The notes under the pieces are model-generated. The model had not been told where the DNA came from and searched no databases. It saw only the letters and a program-made list of their open reading frames with translations. From Gluconobacter sphaericus NBRC 12467 (GTDB taxonomy: Bacteria; Pseudomonadota; Alphaproteobacteria; Acetobacterales; Acetobacteraceae), in contig NZ_BJMK01000016.1 of the NCBI RefSeq assembly GCF_006539125.1, positions 1 to 46,279 of the forward strand: DNA of 46,279 nt. Direction: 5' to 3'. Positions 8,737 to 18,508 of this stretch are shown here, one piece after another. The first letter of the stretch is position 1. Each line of letters opens with the position of its first letter. The position numbers and the translations under genes were made by a program.

Positions 8737-9393
8737 TTACTTCTTCTTTGCGCCGGGCTTTGCCGTAGCAGCAGCTTCAGCAGCGGCCTTGGCAGCAGCT
8801 TCGGCTTCCATTTCGGCATCGATCGTCGGTGCGGCGATGGACGCGATGACCATGTCCACAGCCTGACCGCTGGCCAGAACGGCGCCTTCGGTGCCCTTGA
8901 GGTCCGTCCAACGCACGTTTTCGTGAATGTCCAGACCGCTCAGGTCTGCCGTGAAGTGCTCCGGAATGTTGGCCGGATCAGCCTGCACGTCGACGTAATG
9001 ACGCACCACGTTCAGAACGCCACCGCGCTTGATACCCTGGGACTTCTCTTCGCCAACGAATGCGATGGAGACTTCGACGTGAACCTTGGTGCCGGCAGCA
9101 ACGCGCTGGAAGTCAACATGGATCGGGGCATCGGTGACCGGGTGCAGCTGCACGTCACGGATCAGGGCTGCAACCGGCTCTGCGCCTTCGGCAGCCAGGT
9201 TATACACACGGGAGGACCAGCCACCGCGATGCAGTTCCTTCATGATCACGCGCGGATCAAGTGCGATGATGGAGGGTTCCTGCTTGCCACCGTAGATCAC
9301 GGCCGGCACGAGGCCCTCACGTCTCGTTGCGCGCGCTGCCCCCTTACCAGCCTTCGCACGCGTCGAGACAGCAAGTGTCGTCAAATTAGCCAC
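8737..9393 (-). CDS. rplY: 50S ribosomal protein L25/general stress protein Ctc
   Basis: A 218-residue long-form L25 (TL5/CTC type) that binds 5S rRNA. The N-terminal L25 domain (about 5-95) has the [20 protein letters not shown] start and [12 protein letters not shown]; the beta-rich C-terminal CTC domain (about 100-190) follows, then an Ala/Lys-rich tail (about 192-218). The start is GTG with AGGAG a few bases upstream. The longer TL5 form rather than the short E. coli form is usual in alphaproteobacteria. Divergent from the MFS gene; the shared 185-base gap should hold both promoters. Confidence 0.94.
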   Translation of the reverse strand: MANLTTLAVSTRAKAGKGAARATRREGLVPAVIYGGKQEPSIIALDPRVIMKELHRGGWSSRVYNLAAEGAEPVAALIRDVQLHPVTDAPIHVDFQRVAAGTKVHVEVSIAFVGEEKSQGIKRGGVLNVVRHYVDVQADPANIPEHFTADLSGLDIHENVRWTDLKGTEGAVLASGQAVDMVIASIAAPTIDAEMEAEAAAKAAAEAAATAKPGAKKK

Positions 9394-9578
9394 TGTTACG
9401 CTCCTGCGTATTGAATTTCACTCAACACAGACCTCCAGGGGTGCCTGTGCGAGGCGCGAAGTAGCGGAAAACCGCCACCGGCACAACCATTTTCGGAATC
9501 CGCCCCTCTGGACCGGCCCCTTTGCGGACCGCTACGCTTGCGTTTCATTTCCACAGTTTCCGGCAGATCCCCCACCCG

Positions 9579-10910
9579 ATGAGCATCGCCGCCCGCATCG
9601 AACACCTGCCCTTTACCCGCTTCCACTGGAAACTGCTGTTCCTCGGCGGTCTCGGCTACACATTCGACGGCCTCGATTCCGCGATCGTAGCGTTCGCGCT
9701 TCCGATGCTAAAAAGCCAATGGCATCTAAGCGGCCCAGAACTCGGCCTGCTGGGAAGTGCGACCTATCTCGGCTACGGCCTGGGCGCCCTGCTCTCCGGC
9801 TGGTGGGGAGACCGCTCCGGCCGCCGCCGCGTCATGATGAGCGCCCTGGCCATCTACGCCATCGGCTCCCTGCTCTCCGCCGGATCATCCTCGTTTGCAG
9901 GCTTTTTCCTGTGCCGCCTTCTCTCCGGAATCGGCGCGGGTGCGGAAGCCACCATCATCGCACCCTATCTCAGCGAATTCGTGGCCGCCCGCTATCGCGG
10001 CGTGTTCACGGCAACTCTCACCGGATTCTATTCCTTCGGCTATGTCACCGCCGCCATCATGGGGTTCATGCTCGTGCCCGCCATAGCGGATGGCTGGCGC
10101 TGGGCCTTGGCGCTCACGGGCTTTCCGGTCCTGATGCTTCTATGGTGGCGACGCGCCCTGCCCGAATCCCCGCGCTGGCTCGACGAGCGCGGCCAAACAG
10201 CCGAAGCCTGCCGCATCGTCGGCGACATCGAAGAAAGCGCAGGCCTTGCCGTAGGCCTGACCACAACGACCGACCGTGGTGCCCCAAGCATCCGCCCGGT
10301 CCGGGATCTCTTCGCCCCCAATCTGCGCCGCTCCACATTCATGAGCTGGGCCATGTGGCTCGCCATCACCTTCAGCTTCTACGCATTCTTCACGTGGATC
10401 CCGACCCTGATGATCGAACGTGGCATGACCGTCACCCGCAGCTTCGGCTACGCCATCTCAATCTATTTTGCCCAGCTTCCCGGCTATGCCTCCGCCGCCC
10501 TCCTCACAGATCGTCTGGGACGACGCGGAACGGTGGCACTGTTCATGATTGCCGGAGCCGTCAGCGCCATCGGTATGGCTGCAAGCCAGACGCCCACCGA
10601 AGTTCTGCTTTTCGGCATCCTACTGTCCTTCTTCATGAACGGCACTTTCGGCGGCATTTACGCCTACACACCTGAACTCTTCCCCACATCCCTGCGTGCC
10701 CGCGGCATGGGTCTGGCTTCGGCTATCGCCCGCCTGGGCGCCATCGCATCGCCCGCGCTGATCGGCTGGCTCTATCCACTTGCCGGTTTCCCGGGTGTTT
10801 TTGGCCTAACAACCCTGATCCTGTTGTCCGGTGCGGCTGTTACGCTGGTCTTCGGCCCCAGAACGGAAAAACGCCCGCTCGATGGCGAGCAGGCGTTCGC
10901 TCAGTCCTGA
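9579..10910 (+). CDS. MFS transporter, metabolite:proton symporter type
   Basis: A 443-residue, twelve-helix major facilitator protein. The loop 2-3 signature appears as GWWGDRSGRRRVMM and again in the second half as TDRLGRRGTVALF. The N-terminus TFDGLDSAIVAFALP resembles the NiaP/AAHS branch that moves nicotinate, aromatic acids and similar organic acids; the substrate is not predictable from what I see. The frame is open from a TTG at 9522, but the ATG at 9579 gives the standard N-terminus. Its 3' end overlaps a terminator that serves the convergent SDR gene. Confidence 0.88.
   Translation: MSIAARIEHLPFTRFHWKLLFLGGLGYTFDGLDSAIVAFALPMLKSQWHLSGPELGLLGSATYLGYGLGALLSGWWGDRSGRRRVMMSALAIYAIGSLLSAGSSSFAGFFLCRLLSGIGAGAEATIIAPYLSEFVAARYRGVFTATLTGFYSFGYVTAAIMGFMLVPAIADGWRWALALTGFPVLMLLWWRRALPESPRWLDERGQTAEACRIVGDIEESAGLAVGLTTTTDRGAPSIRPVRDLFAPNLRRSTFMSWAMWLAITFSFYAFFTWIPTLMIERGMTVTRSFGYAISIYFAQLPGYASAALLTDRLGRRGTVALFMIAGAVSAIGMAASQTPTEVLLFGILLSFFMNGTFGGIYAYTPELFPTSLRARGMGLASAIARLGAIASPALIGWLYPLAGFPGVFGLTTLILLSGAAVTLVFGPRTEKRPLDGEQAFAQS
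10868..10898 (-). terminator. Intrinsic terminator of the SDR gene, inside the MFS coding end
   Basis: On the minus strand, arms at 10887-10898 and 10871-10882 pair over 12 positions with one mismatch around a 4-base loop, followed by a T run (10872-10868). It lies 28 bases beyond the SDR stop and within the last codons of the convergent MFS gene. Confidence 0.7.
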
Positions 10911-10925
10911 ATCCGGGAAATGCGC

Positions 10926-11801
10926 TCAGATCATCGGTACGCCACCATTGACCGCCAGAAGCGCACCCGTGGTGTAGCTGTTCAGCGGATCGGCGAAATA
11001 GACATAAGCGCCCGCCAATTCGGCCGGCTGTCCCGGACGGCCCAGCGGCACATCCGAACCCAGATGCTCCTGCTCTTCCTCGGGCATTCCGGTTGCAATG
11101 AACGGCGTCCAGATCGGCCCCGGCATCACGGCATTGACCCGGATCCCCCGCCCGGCGAGCTGCTGCGCCATGCTGGACGTAAAGTTCGCAATCGCCGCCT
11201 TCGTCATGGAATACGGCACAAGCAGTTCGGGAGCCGTCTTCAGATTGACCGAGGACGTATTGATGATGGACGCCCCGGCCTGAAGATGCGGCAGGGCCGC
11301 TTTCGTCAGATGAAACAACGCATCCGTATTCGTGGAGAAATGACGCTTCCACTCCTCATCGGAAATCTCTTCCAGCTTTGCGCGTGCTTTCTGAAAGGCG
11401 GCATTATTCACCAGAATATCAAGCCGCCCGAACGTCTCGACGGTCCTGCCAATCATCTCGCGACAATGCGCGCCATCCCGGATATCTCCGGGCAAGAGAA
11501 GACAGTTCCTCCCCTCGGCCTTGATCTGTTCCCCGATATCGCGTGCATCATCCGCCTCCATTTCCAGATACGAAATCGCGACATCCGCACCTTCACGCGC
11601 AAATGCCAGCGCAACTGCCCGTCCGATCCCCGAATCACCACCCGTGATGAGGGCCGCAAGCCCCGCGAGCTTTCCGGAACCCTTATAGGTTTCTTCGCCG
11701 TAATCGGGCCGGGGAATCATCTTTTCTGAAAGACCCGGAAATTTCTGCGTCTGGCCCCGGAATGGCGGACGCGGATAGCGGGTACGAGGATCAGCAGGCA
11801 T
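10926..11801 (-). CDS. SDR family oxidoreductase, YghA/YhdG-like
   Basis: A 291-residue classical short-chain dehydrogenase with an N-terminal extension of about 45 residues rich in Pro/Arg. Cofactor motif TGGDSGIG at 53-60, NNAA at 132-135, catalytic serine at 183/184 with Y197 and K201 (YSMTK). The extension plus the KLAGLAALITGGDSGIGRAVA opening is typical of the YghA/GsiB-linked group of stress-associated SDRs; physiological substrate is not known. AGGAG lies seven bases before the ATG. Divergent from the catalase gene, and convergent with the MFS gene with a 15-base gap. A role with catalase in stress is only suggested by position. Confidence 0.88.
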   Translation of the reverse strand: MPADPRTRYPRPPFRGQTQKFPGLSEKMIPRPDYGEETYKGSGKLAGLAALITGGDSGIGRAVALAFAREGADVAISYLEMEADDARDIGEQIKAEGRNCLLLPGDIRDGAHCREMIGRTVETFGRLDILVNNAAFQKARAKLEEISDEEWKRHFSTNTDALFHLTKAALPHLQAGASIINTSSVNLKTAPELLVPYSMTKAAIANFTSSMAQQLAGRGIRVNAVMPGPIWTPFIATGMPEEEQEHLGSDVPLGRPGQPAELAGAYVYFADPLNSYTTGALLAVNGGVPMI

Positions 11802-12014
11802 GGAAACACTCCTGTATCATCATGGACAGAGTTCCTGCACTTAACGGCCCGTCTTCCGGACAGGTTCAGAAAATTTCCCGGATTTATTTCAGGAACACTT
11901 GCCCCAGACAGCGCCTTTTAAGGGGCACGGCCTTTCCAACGGGAAGGGCAGCTTCCTCATCCAGACTTCCCGAAGCCCCGTATTTTTTCGGACCTACAGG
12001 CAGAGGCGCATTTC

Positions 12015-14120
12015 ATGAGCACGGACAAACGCAAAACCGTCACCATTGGCGACCAGACCTTCGAACGCGGCCCACAGGGCAGCACCCATCAGGTGGCGTC
12101 AGGCGAAACCCCGACCCTCACGACCCAGCAGGGCGTCCCCGTCTCCGACGATCAGAACACCGAGAAAGCCGGTGCCCGCGGGCCTACCCTTCTGGAAGAC
12201 TTCCATTTCCGCGAGAAGATCTTCCACTTCGATCACGAGCGCATCCCCGAGCGCGTCGTCCACGCCCGTGGCTACGGCGCGCATGGCTTTTTCGAACTGA
12301 CAGACTCCCTCGCCGATTACACGACCGCCAGCGTTCTGGGAAAAATCGGCAAACGCGTTCCAGCCTTCGTCCGTTTCTCGACCGTCGCCGGCGGCCGTGG
12401 CTCTTTCGACGTAGCCCGCGACGTGCGCGGTTTCGCGGTGAAGCTCTATACCGAAGAAGGCAACTGGGACCTCGTGGGCAACAACATGCCCGTCTTCTTC
12501 ATTCAGGACGCCATCAAATTTCCGGACATGGTCCACGCCGTGAAGGAAGAGCCCGACAGTGGCTTCCCACAGGCCCAGTCCGCCCACGACAATTTCTGGG
12601 ATTTCGCGTCCCTCTCCCCCGAAACCGTCCACATGCTCATGTGGGTCATGTCCGACCGCGCCATTCCGCGTTCTTTCCGCTTCATGGAAGGCTTCGGCGT
12701 CCATACCTTCCGCCTCGTCAATGCCGAGGGCAAATCCACCTATGTGAAGTTCCACTGGAAGCCGAAACAAGGTTTGCAGTCCGTCGTGTGGAACGAAGCC
12801 GTCAAGATCAACGGAGCCGATCCGGACTTCCACCGCCGCGACCTGTGGGACGCCATCAATTCCGGCGACTTCCCGGAATGGGAGCTCGGCGTGCAGCTCT
12901 TCGATGACGACTTCGCCGATAAATTCGATTTCGACATCTTGGACGCGACCAAGCTGATCCCGGAAGAACTCGTCCCCGTCCGGCGTATCGGACGCCTCGT
13001 ACTGAACCGCACAGTGGACAACTTCTTCGCCGAAACCGAGCAGGTCGCCTTCTGCACCCAGAACGTCGTCCCCGGCATCGCCTTCACCAACGACCCGCTC
13101 CTTCAGGGCCGGAACTTTTCGTATCTGGACACCCAGACCAAGCGTCTCGGTGGGCCGAACTTCACGCATATCCCCATAAACGCGCCGAAATGCCCGTTCC
13201 ACAACTTCCAGCAGGACGGCCACATGGCCATGCACAACCCGAAAGGGCGTGCAAATTATGAGCCCAATTCCTGGGGTATGGGACCACGTGAAAACCCGCA
13301 GACCGGTTACAAGCCCTATGCGGAAGAACTGAACGGCCGCAAAACCCGTGAACGTGGCGAGCTATTCGCCGATCACTACAGTCAGGCCCGCCAATTCTAT
13401 ACGAGCCAAACCCAGACCGAGCAGACGCATATCAAGAATGCCTTCGTCTTCGAACTCAGCAAGTGCCTCACCCCGGCCATCCGTGCCCGCGTCGTCGCTC
13501 ATCTGCTGAATGTCGATGAAGAGCTCGCCAAAGATGTGGCCGAAGGTCTGCGTCTGGAAAAGATGCCGGCACCTGCCCCGGCTGCCCGCACACCGCTGAC
13601 GGACCTGCCAACTTCGAACCCGCTCAGCATCCTCAAGAACGGCCCGAAAATGTTCAAAGGCCGCAAGCTGGGTGTGCTCGTAACCGATGGCACCGATGCG
13701 GACATGCTCGCCGCCCTGATGCAGGCTGCGGAAGCGGAAGGCACGATCGTCGAACTGGTTGCCCCAGCGGTTGGCGGCGTAAAAACGACCGATGGCAAGC
13801 TCATTCCAGCTGGCCAGAAGATCGTCGGCGCACCTTCGGTCCTGTATGATGCGGTCGTCCTCCTTCCGTCCGCAGCAGGAGCAAAACTCCTGACCGGCGA
13901 AGCCACCGCACGGGACTTCGTGGCCGACGCCTTCGCCCATGCGAAGTTCATCGGTTACGGCCCGGACGCCAAACCGCTTCTCGCCAAAGGCGGCATCACG
14001 CCCGAAGACATGGATGATGGCATCATCCCGCTTGAGGCCCCCAGCGACCTCAAGACCTTCATCACCCTGTGTCGCAAACTGCGCTTCTGGGACCGGGAAG
14101 CCAAAACCCACGCTGTCTGA
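12015..14120 (+). CDS. katE: Large-subunit (clade II) catalase, KatE/HPII type
   Basis: Monofunctional haem catalase that turns hydrogen peroxide into water and oxygen. The 701-residue protein has the distal haem histidine H83 in VVHARG, N156 in GNNMPVFF, and the proximal haem tyrosine Y370 in [11 protein letters not shown]-terminal flavodoxin-like/DJ-1 domain (about 550-695, starting [14 protein letters not shown]) marks the large-subunit class. The ATG has a modest AGAGG site. It is followed by a strong intrinsic terminator, so it is probably a single-gene unit. The 213-base divergent region with the SDR gene holds the promoters; I could not identify an OxyR or EcfG site with confidence. 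Removal of peroxide suits a strongly aerobic oxidiser. Confidence 0.96.
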   Translation: MSTDKRKTVTIGDQTFERGPQGSTHQVASGETPTLTTQQGVPVSDDQNTEKAGARGPTLLEDFHFREKIFHFDHERIPERVVHARGYGAHGFFELTDSLADYTTASVLGKIGKRVPAFVRFSTVAGGRGSFDVARDVRGFAVKLYTEEGNWDLVGNNMPVFFIQDAIKFPDMVHAVKEEPDSGFPQAQSAHDNFWDFASLSPETVHMLMWVMSDRAIPRSFRFMEGFGVHTFRLVNAEGKSTYVKFHWKPKQGLQSVVWNEAVKINGADPDFHRRDLWDAINSGDFPEWELGVQLFDDDFADKFDFDILDATKLIPEELVPVRRIGRLVLNRTVDNFFAETEQVAFCTQNVVPGIAFTNDPLLQGRNFSYLDTQTKRLGGPNFTHIPINAPKCPFHNFQQDGHMAMHNPKGRANYEPNSWGMGPRENPQTGYKPYAEELNGRKTRERGELFADHYSQARQFYTSQTQTEQTHIKNAFVFELSKCLTPAIRARVVAHLLNVDEELAKDVAEGLRLEKMPAPAPAARTPLTDLPTSNPLSILKNGPKMFKGRKLGVLVTDGTDADMLAALMQAAEAEGTIVELVAPAVGGVKTTDGKLIPAGQKIVGAPSVLYDAVVLLPSAAGAKLLTGEATARDFVADAFAHAKFIGYGPDAKPLLAKGGITPEDMDDGIIPLEAPSDLKTFITLCRKLRFWDREAKTHAV

Positions 14121-14124
14121 GACG

Positions 14125-14160
14125 AAAAAGGGCCGGAAATACTCTTCCGGCCCTTTTTTA
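14125..14160 (+). terminator. Intrinsic terminator after katE
   Basis: Perfect 14-base arms (14125-14138 and 14145-14158) around a 6-base loop, GC-rich near the loop and ending in a T run. It starts 5 bases after the katE stop. The A-rich left arm would also allow termination from the other side. Confidence 0.9.
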
Positions 14161-14251
14161 TATCTGCCCCCTACCCACGCCATATTCCGAACCGAATCAT
14201 GCCTGATTTCCATTACAAAAACGTTCTGATTTTGCAGGATGAGATTTCAGG

Positions 14252-15415
14252 GTGCAGACAACATCAGGCGCACAACGCAACCCGGGAATCGACCTGCTCA
14301 GAGGATTATCCATCATCCTCGTCGTCACCCATCACCTCGCCCTGCGCATTCCCCTGATGCAGACCGGGCTCGCGGCCGTTTTTCCCGCCATGCTGCTGAA
14401 AGCCCTGAACTGGGATGGCGGAAAGGGTGTGAAGATCTTCTTCGTCATTTCAGGCTTCCTGATCACCGATCACACGATACGACGATGTGGCAGTCTGGGC
14501 GGCATCAATGCCATCGCTTTCTCAATGCGCCGGGCCTGCCGCATTCTGCCATGCCTGCTGGTTCTGCTCGGGATTCTTGCGGCTCTCAACCTCGCAGGCG
14601 TTCCCGACTTCCTTTTCCATCACGACAGCCAGACCCTGCCCGGCGCCATCTTCGCAGCGCTGTTCATGCATCTGAACCTCTACGAAGCCCGAACGAACTA
14701 TCTTCCCCCCAACTGGGATGTGCTGTGGTCCCTCTCGGTCGAGGAACTGTTCTATGTAGCCTTCCCCATCCTCTGCCTGCTGGGCGGACGCATCCCCAAA
14801 CTGCTTGGCCTCATTTTTGCGCTCCTCGCCCTGTCCAGCCCTTTCGCGGAATGGCAGATCCGCAACGCATCGGACATCTGGCAGGATGAAGCCTACGGAC
14901 CAGGCATTTCCGCAATCGCCATGGGCGTCTGCGCAGCCCTTCTGGCGCACCGGATGGCCCCGTTCCTCTTTGCAAAACTCACACCCTGGCTCGGCTGGAG
15001 CGGAAGTCTCGGCGTCGGTCTCTATCTGATCGACGGCCATGTCGTATGGCTGACCCTCGGCTACGCCACACCGCTATTTTTCACAGCCTCATGCGCCGCC
15101 CTGCTTCTCGCTTTCTACAACGGATGGGGCAAGACGACCGGAAGCCGGTTTCTGACATGCCCCCGCCAGTGGGGCAGGCTGAGTTATGAAATCTATCTCA
15201 GCCACATGTTCGTCGTCATGCCGATGATCCATCTGTTCAGAGCCACCGGAGAAAACTGGACGTTCGGCTGGGTCTGGTTCATCCCAACCCTCGGCCTGTC
15301 CCTCTGTCTTGGCGCCCTCGTGGACCGCTTTCTCTCACGCCCCGCCGATCGCTGGCTGCTCGAAAAATCCGGCCTTCGCCACCCTCAGCCAACAGGACGG
15401 ATCGCCGAGATCTGA
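14252..15415 (+). CDS. Membrane acyltransferase, acyltransferase-3 (OafA/YrhL) family
   Basis: A 387-residue integral membrane protein with about ten hydrophobic segments. The family signature is at the N-terminus: GIDLLRGLSIILVVTHH (residues 12-28) with the conserved R and H, then SGFLITD around 72-78. These enzymes move acetyl or other acyl groups across or at the inner membrane onto O-antigen, exopolysaccharide or other glycans; the acceptor here is unknown. The start is GTG with a weak CAGGATGA site. The 3' end overlaps the convergent pgeF by 31 bases. It stands alone, not inside a polysaccharide cluster. Confidence 0.87.
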   Translation: MQTTSGAQRNPGIDLLRGLSIILVVTHHLALRIPLMQTGLAAVFPAMLLKALNWDGGKGVKIFFVISGFLITDHTIRRCGSLGGINAIAFSMRRACRILPCLLVLLGILAALNLAGVPDFLFHHDSQTLPGAIFAALFMHLNLYEARTNYLPPNWDVLWSLSVEELFYVAFPILCLLGGRIPKLLGLIFALLALSSPFAEWQIRNASDIWQDEAYGPGISAIAMGVCAALLAHRMAPFLFAKLTPWLGWSGSLGVGLYLIDGHVVWLTLGYATPLFFTASCAALLLAFYNGWGKTTGSRFLTCPRQWGRLSYEIYLSHMFVVMPMIHLFRATGENWTFGWVWFIPTLGLSLCLGALVDRFLSRPADRWLLEKSGLRHPQPTGRIAEI

Positions 15416-16152
15416 TGCCCGATATGCCCACCACCCGCGAGCGTCCGCCGCCGATGGCTGAAAAACCGCGGATCCGTCAGCGTATCCACACCAAGGATCT
15501 GCACAGTCCGGACGCCGGCCTGCTCCAGACGAAAACCACAATAGCCCGGCAGATCAAACAGGAAATGCCCCTCGCGCAGCGCTGGCTGGAAGAAACTCTC
15601 TCCCGCTACGCCTTTGGCAAGAACCGCATCGCGCATGTCCGGACCGACTTCATAGCTCTCCGGCGAAATGCACGGCCCGACAACGACGCTGATCCCTGTG
15701 GCACCCAGCGCCACCATCTGCGCGACCACAGACTCCAGAATCCCACCCACAGCTCCGCGCCAGCCCGCATGAGCCGCCCCAACAATCCGCCCGTCATCAG
15801 AAGACAGCAGAACAGGGCCACAATCCGCCGTAATCACCCCCACGCCGATCTCCGGACGGTCCGTCACCAGCGCATCGCCTGCCTGCCCGCTCCCTGCCAC
15901 CCAGAGCGACGTTTCGGCCGTCACAGGCACGGTGATGTCACTATGCGTCTGCTTCAGACCCAGCAGACAATCCGCTTCCACCCCGATCGCCCGTGCCACC
16001 CGAGCTCTGTTCTCCGCCACATTCGCCGGATCATCCTGCGAGGATAGCGAACAGTTCAGACTGTCATACGGTGCCGGCGAAACGCCCCCAAGCCGCGTGA
16101 AGAACCCGTGCGGAACCTTGAGAACCGAGCCCGTCAACACAGCCTCAGACAT
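15385..16152 (-). CDS. pgeF: Polyphenol oxidase/laccase-domain protein (PgeF/YfiH)
   Basis: A DUF152 protein; in E. coli the homologue YfiH hydrolyses mis-incorporated L-Ser from UDP-MurNAc peptides, while others act on nucleosides. The three zinc-site segments are seen: KQTHSD (H), ITADCGPVLL (C), and GAAHAGWRGAVGGI (H). The 255-residue form from the ATG at 16152 (MSEAVLTGSV) overlaps the lgt stop by 8 bases, so translation is probably coupled; the frame is open 11 codons further. It overlaps the convergent acyltransferase gene by 31 bases. Confidence 0.9.
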   Translation of the reverse strand: MSEAVLTGSVLKVPHGFFTRLGGVSPAPYDSLNCSLSSQDDPANVAENRARVARAIGVEADCLLGLKQTHSDITVPVTAETSLWVAGSGQAGDALVTDRPEIGVGVITADCGPVLLSSDDGRIVGAAHAGWRGAVGGILESVVAQMVALGATGISVVVGPCISPESYEVGPDMRDAVLAKGVAGESFFQPALREGHFLFDLPGYCGFRLEQAGVRTVQILGVDTLTDPRFFSHRRRTLAGGGHIGHQISAIRPVG

Positions 16153-16966
16153 GCGCCGACACCTGAGCCGGGCGCCGCATCGCATATACCATCAGCCCCA
16201 TCCCCACGAGCGCCATCGGAATACACAGCAACTGCCCCATCGTCGTCCCGCCCGACAAAAACCCGATATTCGCATCAGGCTGCCGGAAAAACTCGCAGAA
16301 ACTCCGGGCACAGGCATAGCCGAACAGGAACAGCCCCGACAGGAATCCGAACCGCTCGCGAACCTGCGGACGGCTGGCCGCAAACAGCATCACGCACAGC
16401 AGCAGGACACCCTCGGTCAGGGCTTCGTAAAGCTCGGACGGATGCCGCGGAATCGGACCGCCCGTCGGGAAGATCATCGCCCAAGGCAGATCCGGAGACG
16501 CCGGACGCCCCCACAATTCCCCGTTCACGAAATTCGCACAGCGCCCAAGCCCAAGTCCGATCGGCACGACCGGCACGATCCGGTCCGCAAAAGCCAGAAA
16601 GCTCAGACGGTTCTTCCAGCTGAAATACGCCAGCGCCAGAATGACGCCCAACGCCCCGCCATGAAACGACATCCCGCCGTCCCATGTCTTGAAGATCTCC
16701 AGCGGATGCGAAAAATAGTCCAGCGGCCGGTAAAACAGAACGTAACCCAGCCGTCCCCCAATCAGCACCCCGAGAATCGCGTAAAACAGGAAGTCATCAA
16801 CCTGCTCTTTCGTCGCTACTTCCGGCGCCAGACGGTTCAGCCGCTTCGCAATCGGCAGCGCAATGATGAACGACACCATATAAGCGAGCGCATACCAGCG
16901 CACCGCAAGAGGTCCGACATGAAAGGCAACCGGATCAAAATCAGGAAAGATCAGGGGATGGCTCAC
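16145..16966 (-). CDS. lgt: Prolipoprotein diacylglyceryl transferase
   Basis: Lgt moves diacylglyceryl from phosphatidylglycerol to the lipobox cysteine of prolipoproteins in the inner membrane, the first step of lipoprotein maturation. The 273-residue, seven-helix protein has WDGGMSFHGGALGVILA and the diagnostic GLGRCANFVNGELWGRP loop, then PRHPSELYEA. It starts with GTG 11 bases after the hldD stop and its end overlaps pgeF, giving an hldD-lgt-pgeF envelope operon. Confidence 0.95.
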   Translation of the reverse strand: MSHPLIFPDFDPVAFHVGPLAVRWYALAYMVSFIIALPIAKRLNRLAPEVATKEQVDDFLFYAILGVLIGGRLGYVLFYRPLDYFSHPLEIFKTWDGGMSFHGGALGVILALAYFSWKNRLSFLAFADRIVPVVPIGLGLGRCANFVNGELWGRPASPDLPWAMIFPTGGPIPRHPSELYEALTEGVLLLCVMLFAASRPQVRERFGFLSGLFLFGYACARSFCEFFRQPDANIGFLSGGTTMGQLLCIPMALVGMGLMVYAMRRPAQVSAHV

Positions 16967-16977
16967 GGACTCGGCTC

Positions 16978-17958
16978 TCAGAGATTTTGGGAGGGACGGG
17001 AAAGATAGTCGCGCACATACTGTCCGATTCCATCTTCAAGAGACGTAAACGGCGCATCATAGCCCGCAGCGCGAAGGCGGCTCATATCCGCACAGGTAAA
17101 GGACTGGTACTGTCCGCGCAGCTTCTCGGGCATGTCCACGAACTCAACATCCCTCGCCCGCTTGGCCGCGTCACAGACCGCATGCGCCAGATCGAGATAG
17201 CTCCGCGCCACACCGGTCCCACAATTGAACAACCCGCTGACGTCCGGATGATCAAACAGCCACAGCATGATGTTCACAACGTCCCCGACCCAGATGAAGT
17301 CCCGCTGCTGCTGCCCGTCGGCCAGTCCCGGTACATCCGAGCGGAACAGCTTCGCCGCACGATCCTGCACCACCTCGTCGTATTTGACCTTCACGACAGA
17401 GATCATCGATCCCTTATGGTATTCGTTCGGCCCGTAGACATTAAAGAACTTGAGCCCGGCCCATTGCGGCGGCACAGGCGCCCCGGCTCCAATTTCCCGC
17501 TTCACCCACAGATCGAACGCCTGCTTGGACCAGCCATACAGATTCAGCGGCCTCAGACCATCAATGCCCTCCAGCCCGTCACGGAACATCTTCGGCTGAT
17601 CCGCCGCCCCGTAGGTCGCAGCAGAAGACGCATAGATCATCCGCACGCCCCGCGCCGCACACCAGCGCCACAAGGTCTGCGACAGATCCACATTGCTCGA
17701 CCAGACAAGATCTCCGTCCCGCGCCGTTGTGGCGCTGATCGCCCCCATATGGAACACGGCTTCGACATCCGGTTCAGACGCAAGGAAACCTTCCAGCTCA
17801 TCAGGCGTGATGATGCGATCCGGCGCATGGGACGCCAGATTGCGCCACTTCACCCCGTCCCTGAGCCGATCAACCACAACCGTCCTCAAGCCCCGGCGAC
17901 GCAAGGCGGCATGAAGACACGAACCAATGAATCCGGCCCCGCCGGTGACGATAATCAT
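16978..17958 (-). CDS. hldD: ADP-L-glycero-D-manno-heptose 6-epimerase
   Basis: HldD makes ADP-L-glycero-D-manno-heptose, the heptose donor for LPS inner core. The ATG at 17958 (MIIVTGGAGFIGSCL) gives 326 residues with the Rossmann motif GGAGFIG at 6-12, SSAATYG, the catalytic LYGWSK (Y and K) and the diagnostic FNVYGPNEYHKGSM and QQQRDFIWVGDVV segments. AGGAAGG directly precedes this ATG. The frame is artificially open for another 207 codons through the opposite-strand ubiK gene; that extension is not real. Other heptose genes are not in the window. Confidence 0.94.
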   Translation of the reverse strand: MIIVTGGAGFIGSCLHAALRRRGLRTVVVDRLRDGVKWRNLASHAPDRIITPDELEGFLASEPDVEAVFHMGAISATTARDGDLVWSSNVDLSQTLWRWCAARGVRMIYASSAATYGAADQPKMFRDGLEGIDGLRPLNLYGWSKQAFDLWVKREIGAGAPVPPQWAGLKFFNVYGPNEYHKGSMISVVKVKYDEVVQDRAAKLFRSDVPGLADGQQQRDFIWVGDVVNIMLWLFDHPDVSGLFNCGTGVARSYLDLAHAVCDAAKRARDVEFVDMPEKLRGQYQSFTCADMSRLRAAGYDAPFTSLEDGIGQYVRDYLSRPSQNL

Positions 17959-18039
17959 CCTTCCTGTATAGTCTGCCCCCGATAACGATCCAAGCGACGC
18001 GCCCGACACGACACGCCGCAGAACAGCAGGAACTTCATC

Positions 18040-18330
18040 ATGGCTGACAGACCCCGCTTTTTCGACGACCTCGCTGGCCTTGCCGGTAACGCATTTTCCG
18101 CCGTGACCGGCGCCCGCGAGGAACTTCACGCCATCGTCCGCACCCGCGTGGACGAAATCCTCAACAGCCTCGACCTCGTGCGCCGTGACGAATTCGACGC
18201 GGTACAGGAAATGGCAACCCGTGCGCGAATGGCACAGGACGCAACAGAACAGCGTCTGGCCGAAATCGAATCGCGCCTGGCTGCTGTCGAGGAGCTTGCA
18301 ACCGAAGAAAAAGGCGGCCCACAGGGCTGA
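18040..18330 (+). CDS. ubiK: Ubiquinone biosynthesis accessory factor UbiK (BMFP family)
   Basis: A 96-residue member of the BMFP/YqiC family. The N-terminal amphipathic part (residues 8-30, FFDDLAGLAGNAFSAVTG) is followed by LVRRDEFDAVQEMATRARM and a C-terminal coiled coil (about 60-90, EQRLAEIESRLAAVEELA). In E. coli UbiK binds UbiJ and lipids and supports the late steps of ubiquinone synthesis. AGGA lies eight bases before the ATG. Divergent from hldD with an 81-base gap. Confidence 0.85.
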   Translation: MADRPRFFDDLAGLAGNAFSAVTGAREELHAIVRTRVDEILNSLDLVRRDEFDAVQEMATRARMAQDATEQRLAEIESRLAAVEELATEEKGGPQG

Positions 18331-18459
18331 TCTGCAACACTCCCTGAAACCAGTGTGACTTTTACAACGCGTAATGCTTGCACCCGAGGCCAAGGCTCCA
18401 TAACGTAACTGATGTCGGGAGCAGATTTTCCGCTTCCGGCCGCAGACATCTGGAGCGCC

Positions 18460-18484
18460 GCACCGGCGCCAGGCCGGTGCCAGG
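18460..18484 (+). repeat. Tandem 11-base repeat forming a small hairpin before ybjN
   Basis: Two adjacent copies, 18463-18473 and 18474-18484, differ at one base (C/T). Bases 18460-18466 also pair perfectly with 18474-18480 around a 7-base loop. They lie in the 178-base gap between ubiK and ybjN, about 25 bases before the ybjN start. Confidence 0.4.
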
Positions 18485-18508
18485 CTCCACGGCCTTGGGA
18501 GACCCGCC

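Noticed and set aside
9396-9626. 76-codon minus-strand frame between rplY and the MFS gene
   Set aside because: It overlaps the MFS start and the shared promoter region, has no domain, and its composition follows the opposite frame.
11892-11925. GGAAC-like element upstream of katE as an EcfG general stress promoter
   Set aside because: The expected CGTT -10 element is not found at 16-17 bases, so the match is only to the -35 half.
12099-13235. 378-codon minus-strand frame inside katE
   Set aside because: It is a shadow of a highly conserved catalase gene with strong third-position GC bias, which keeps the opposite frame open.
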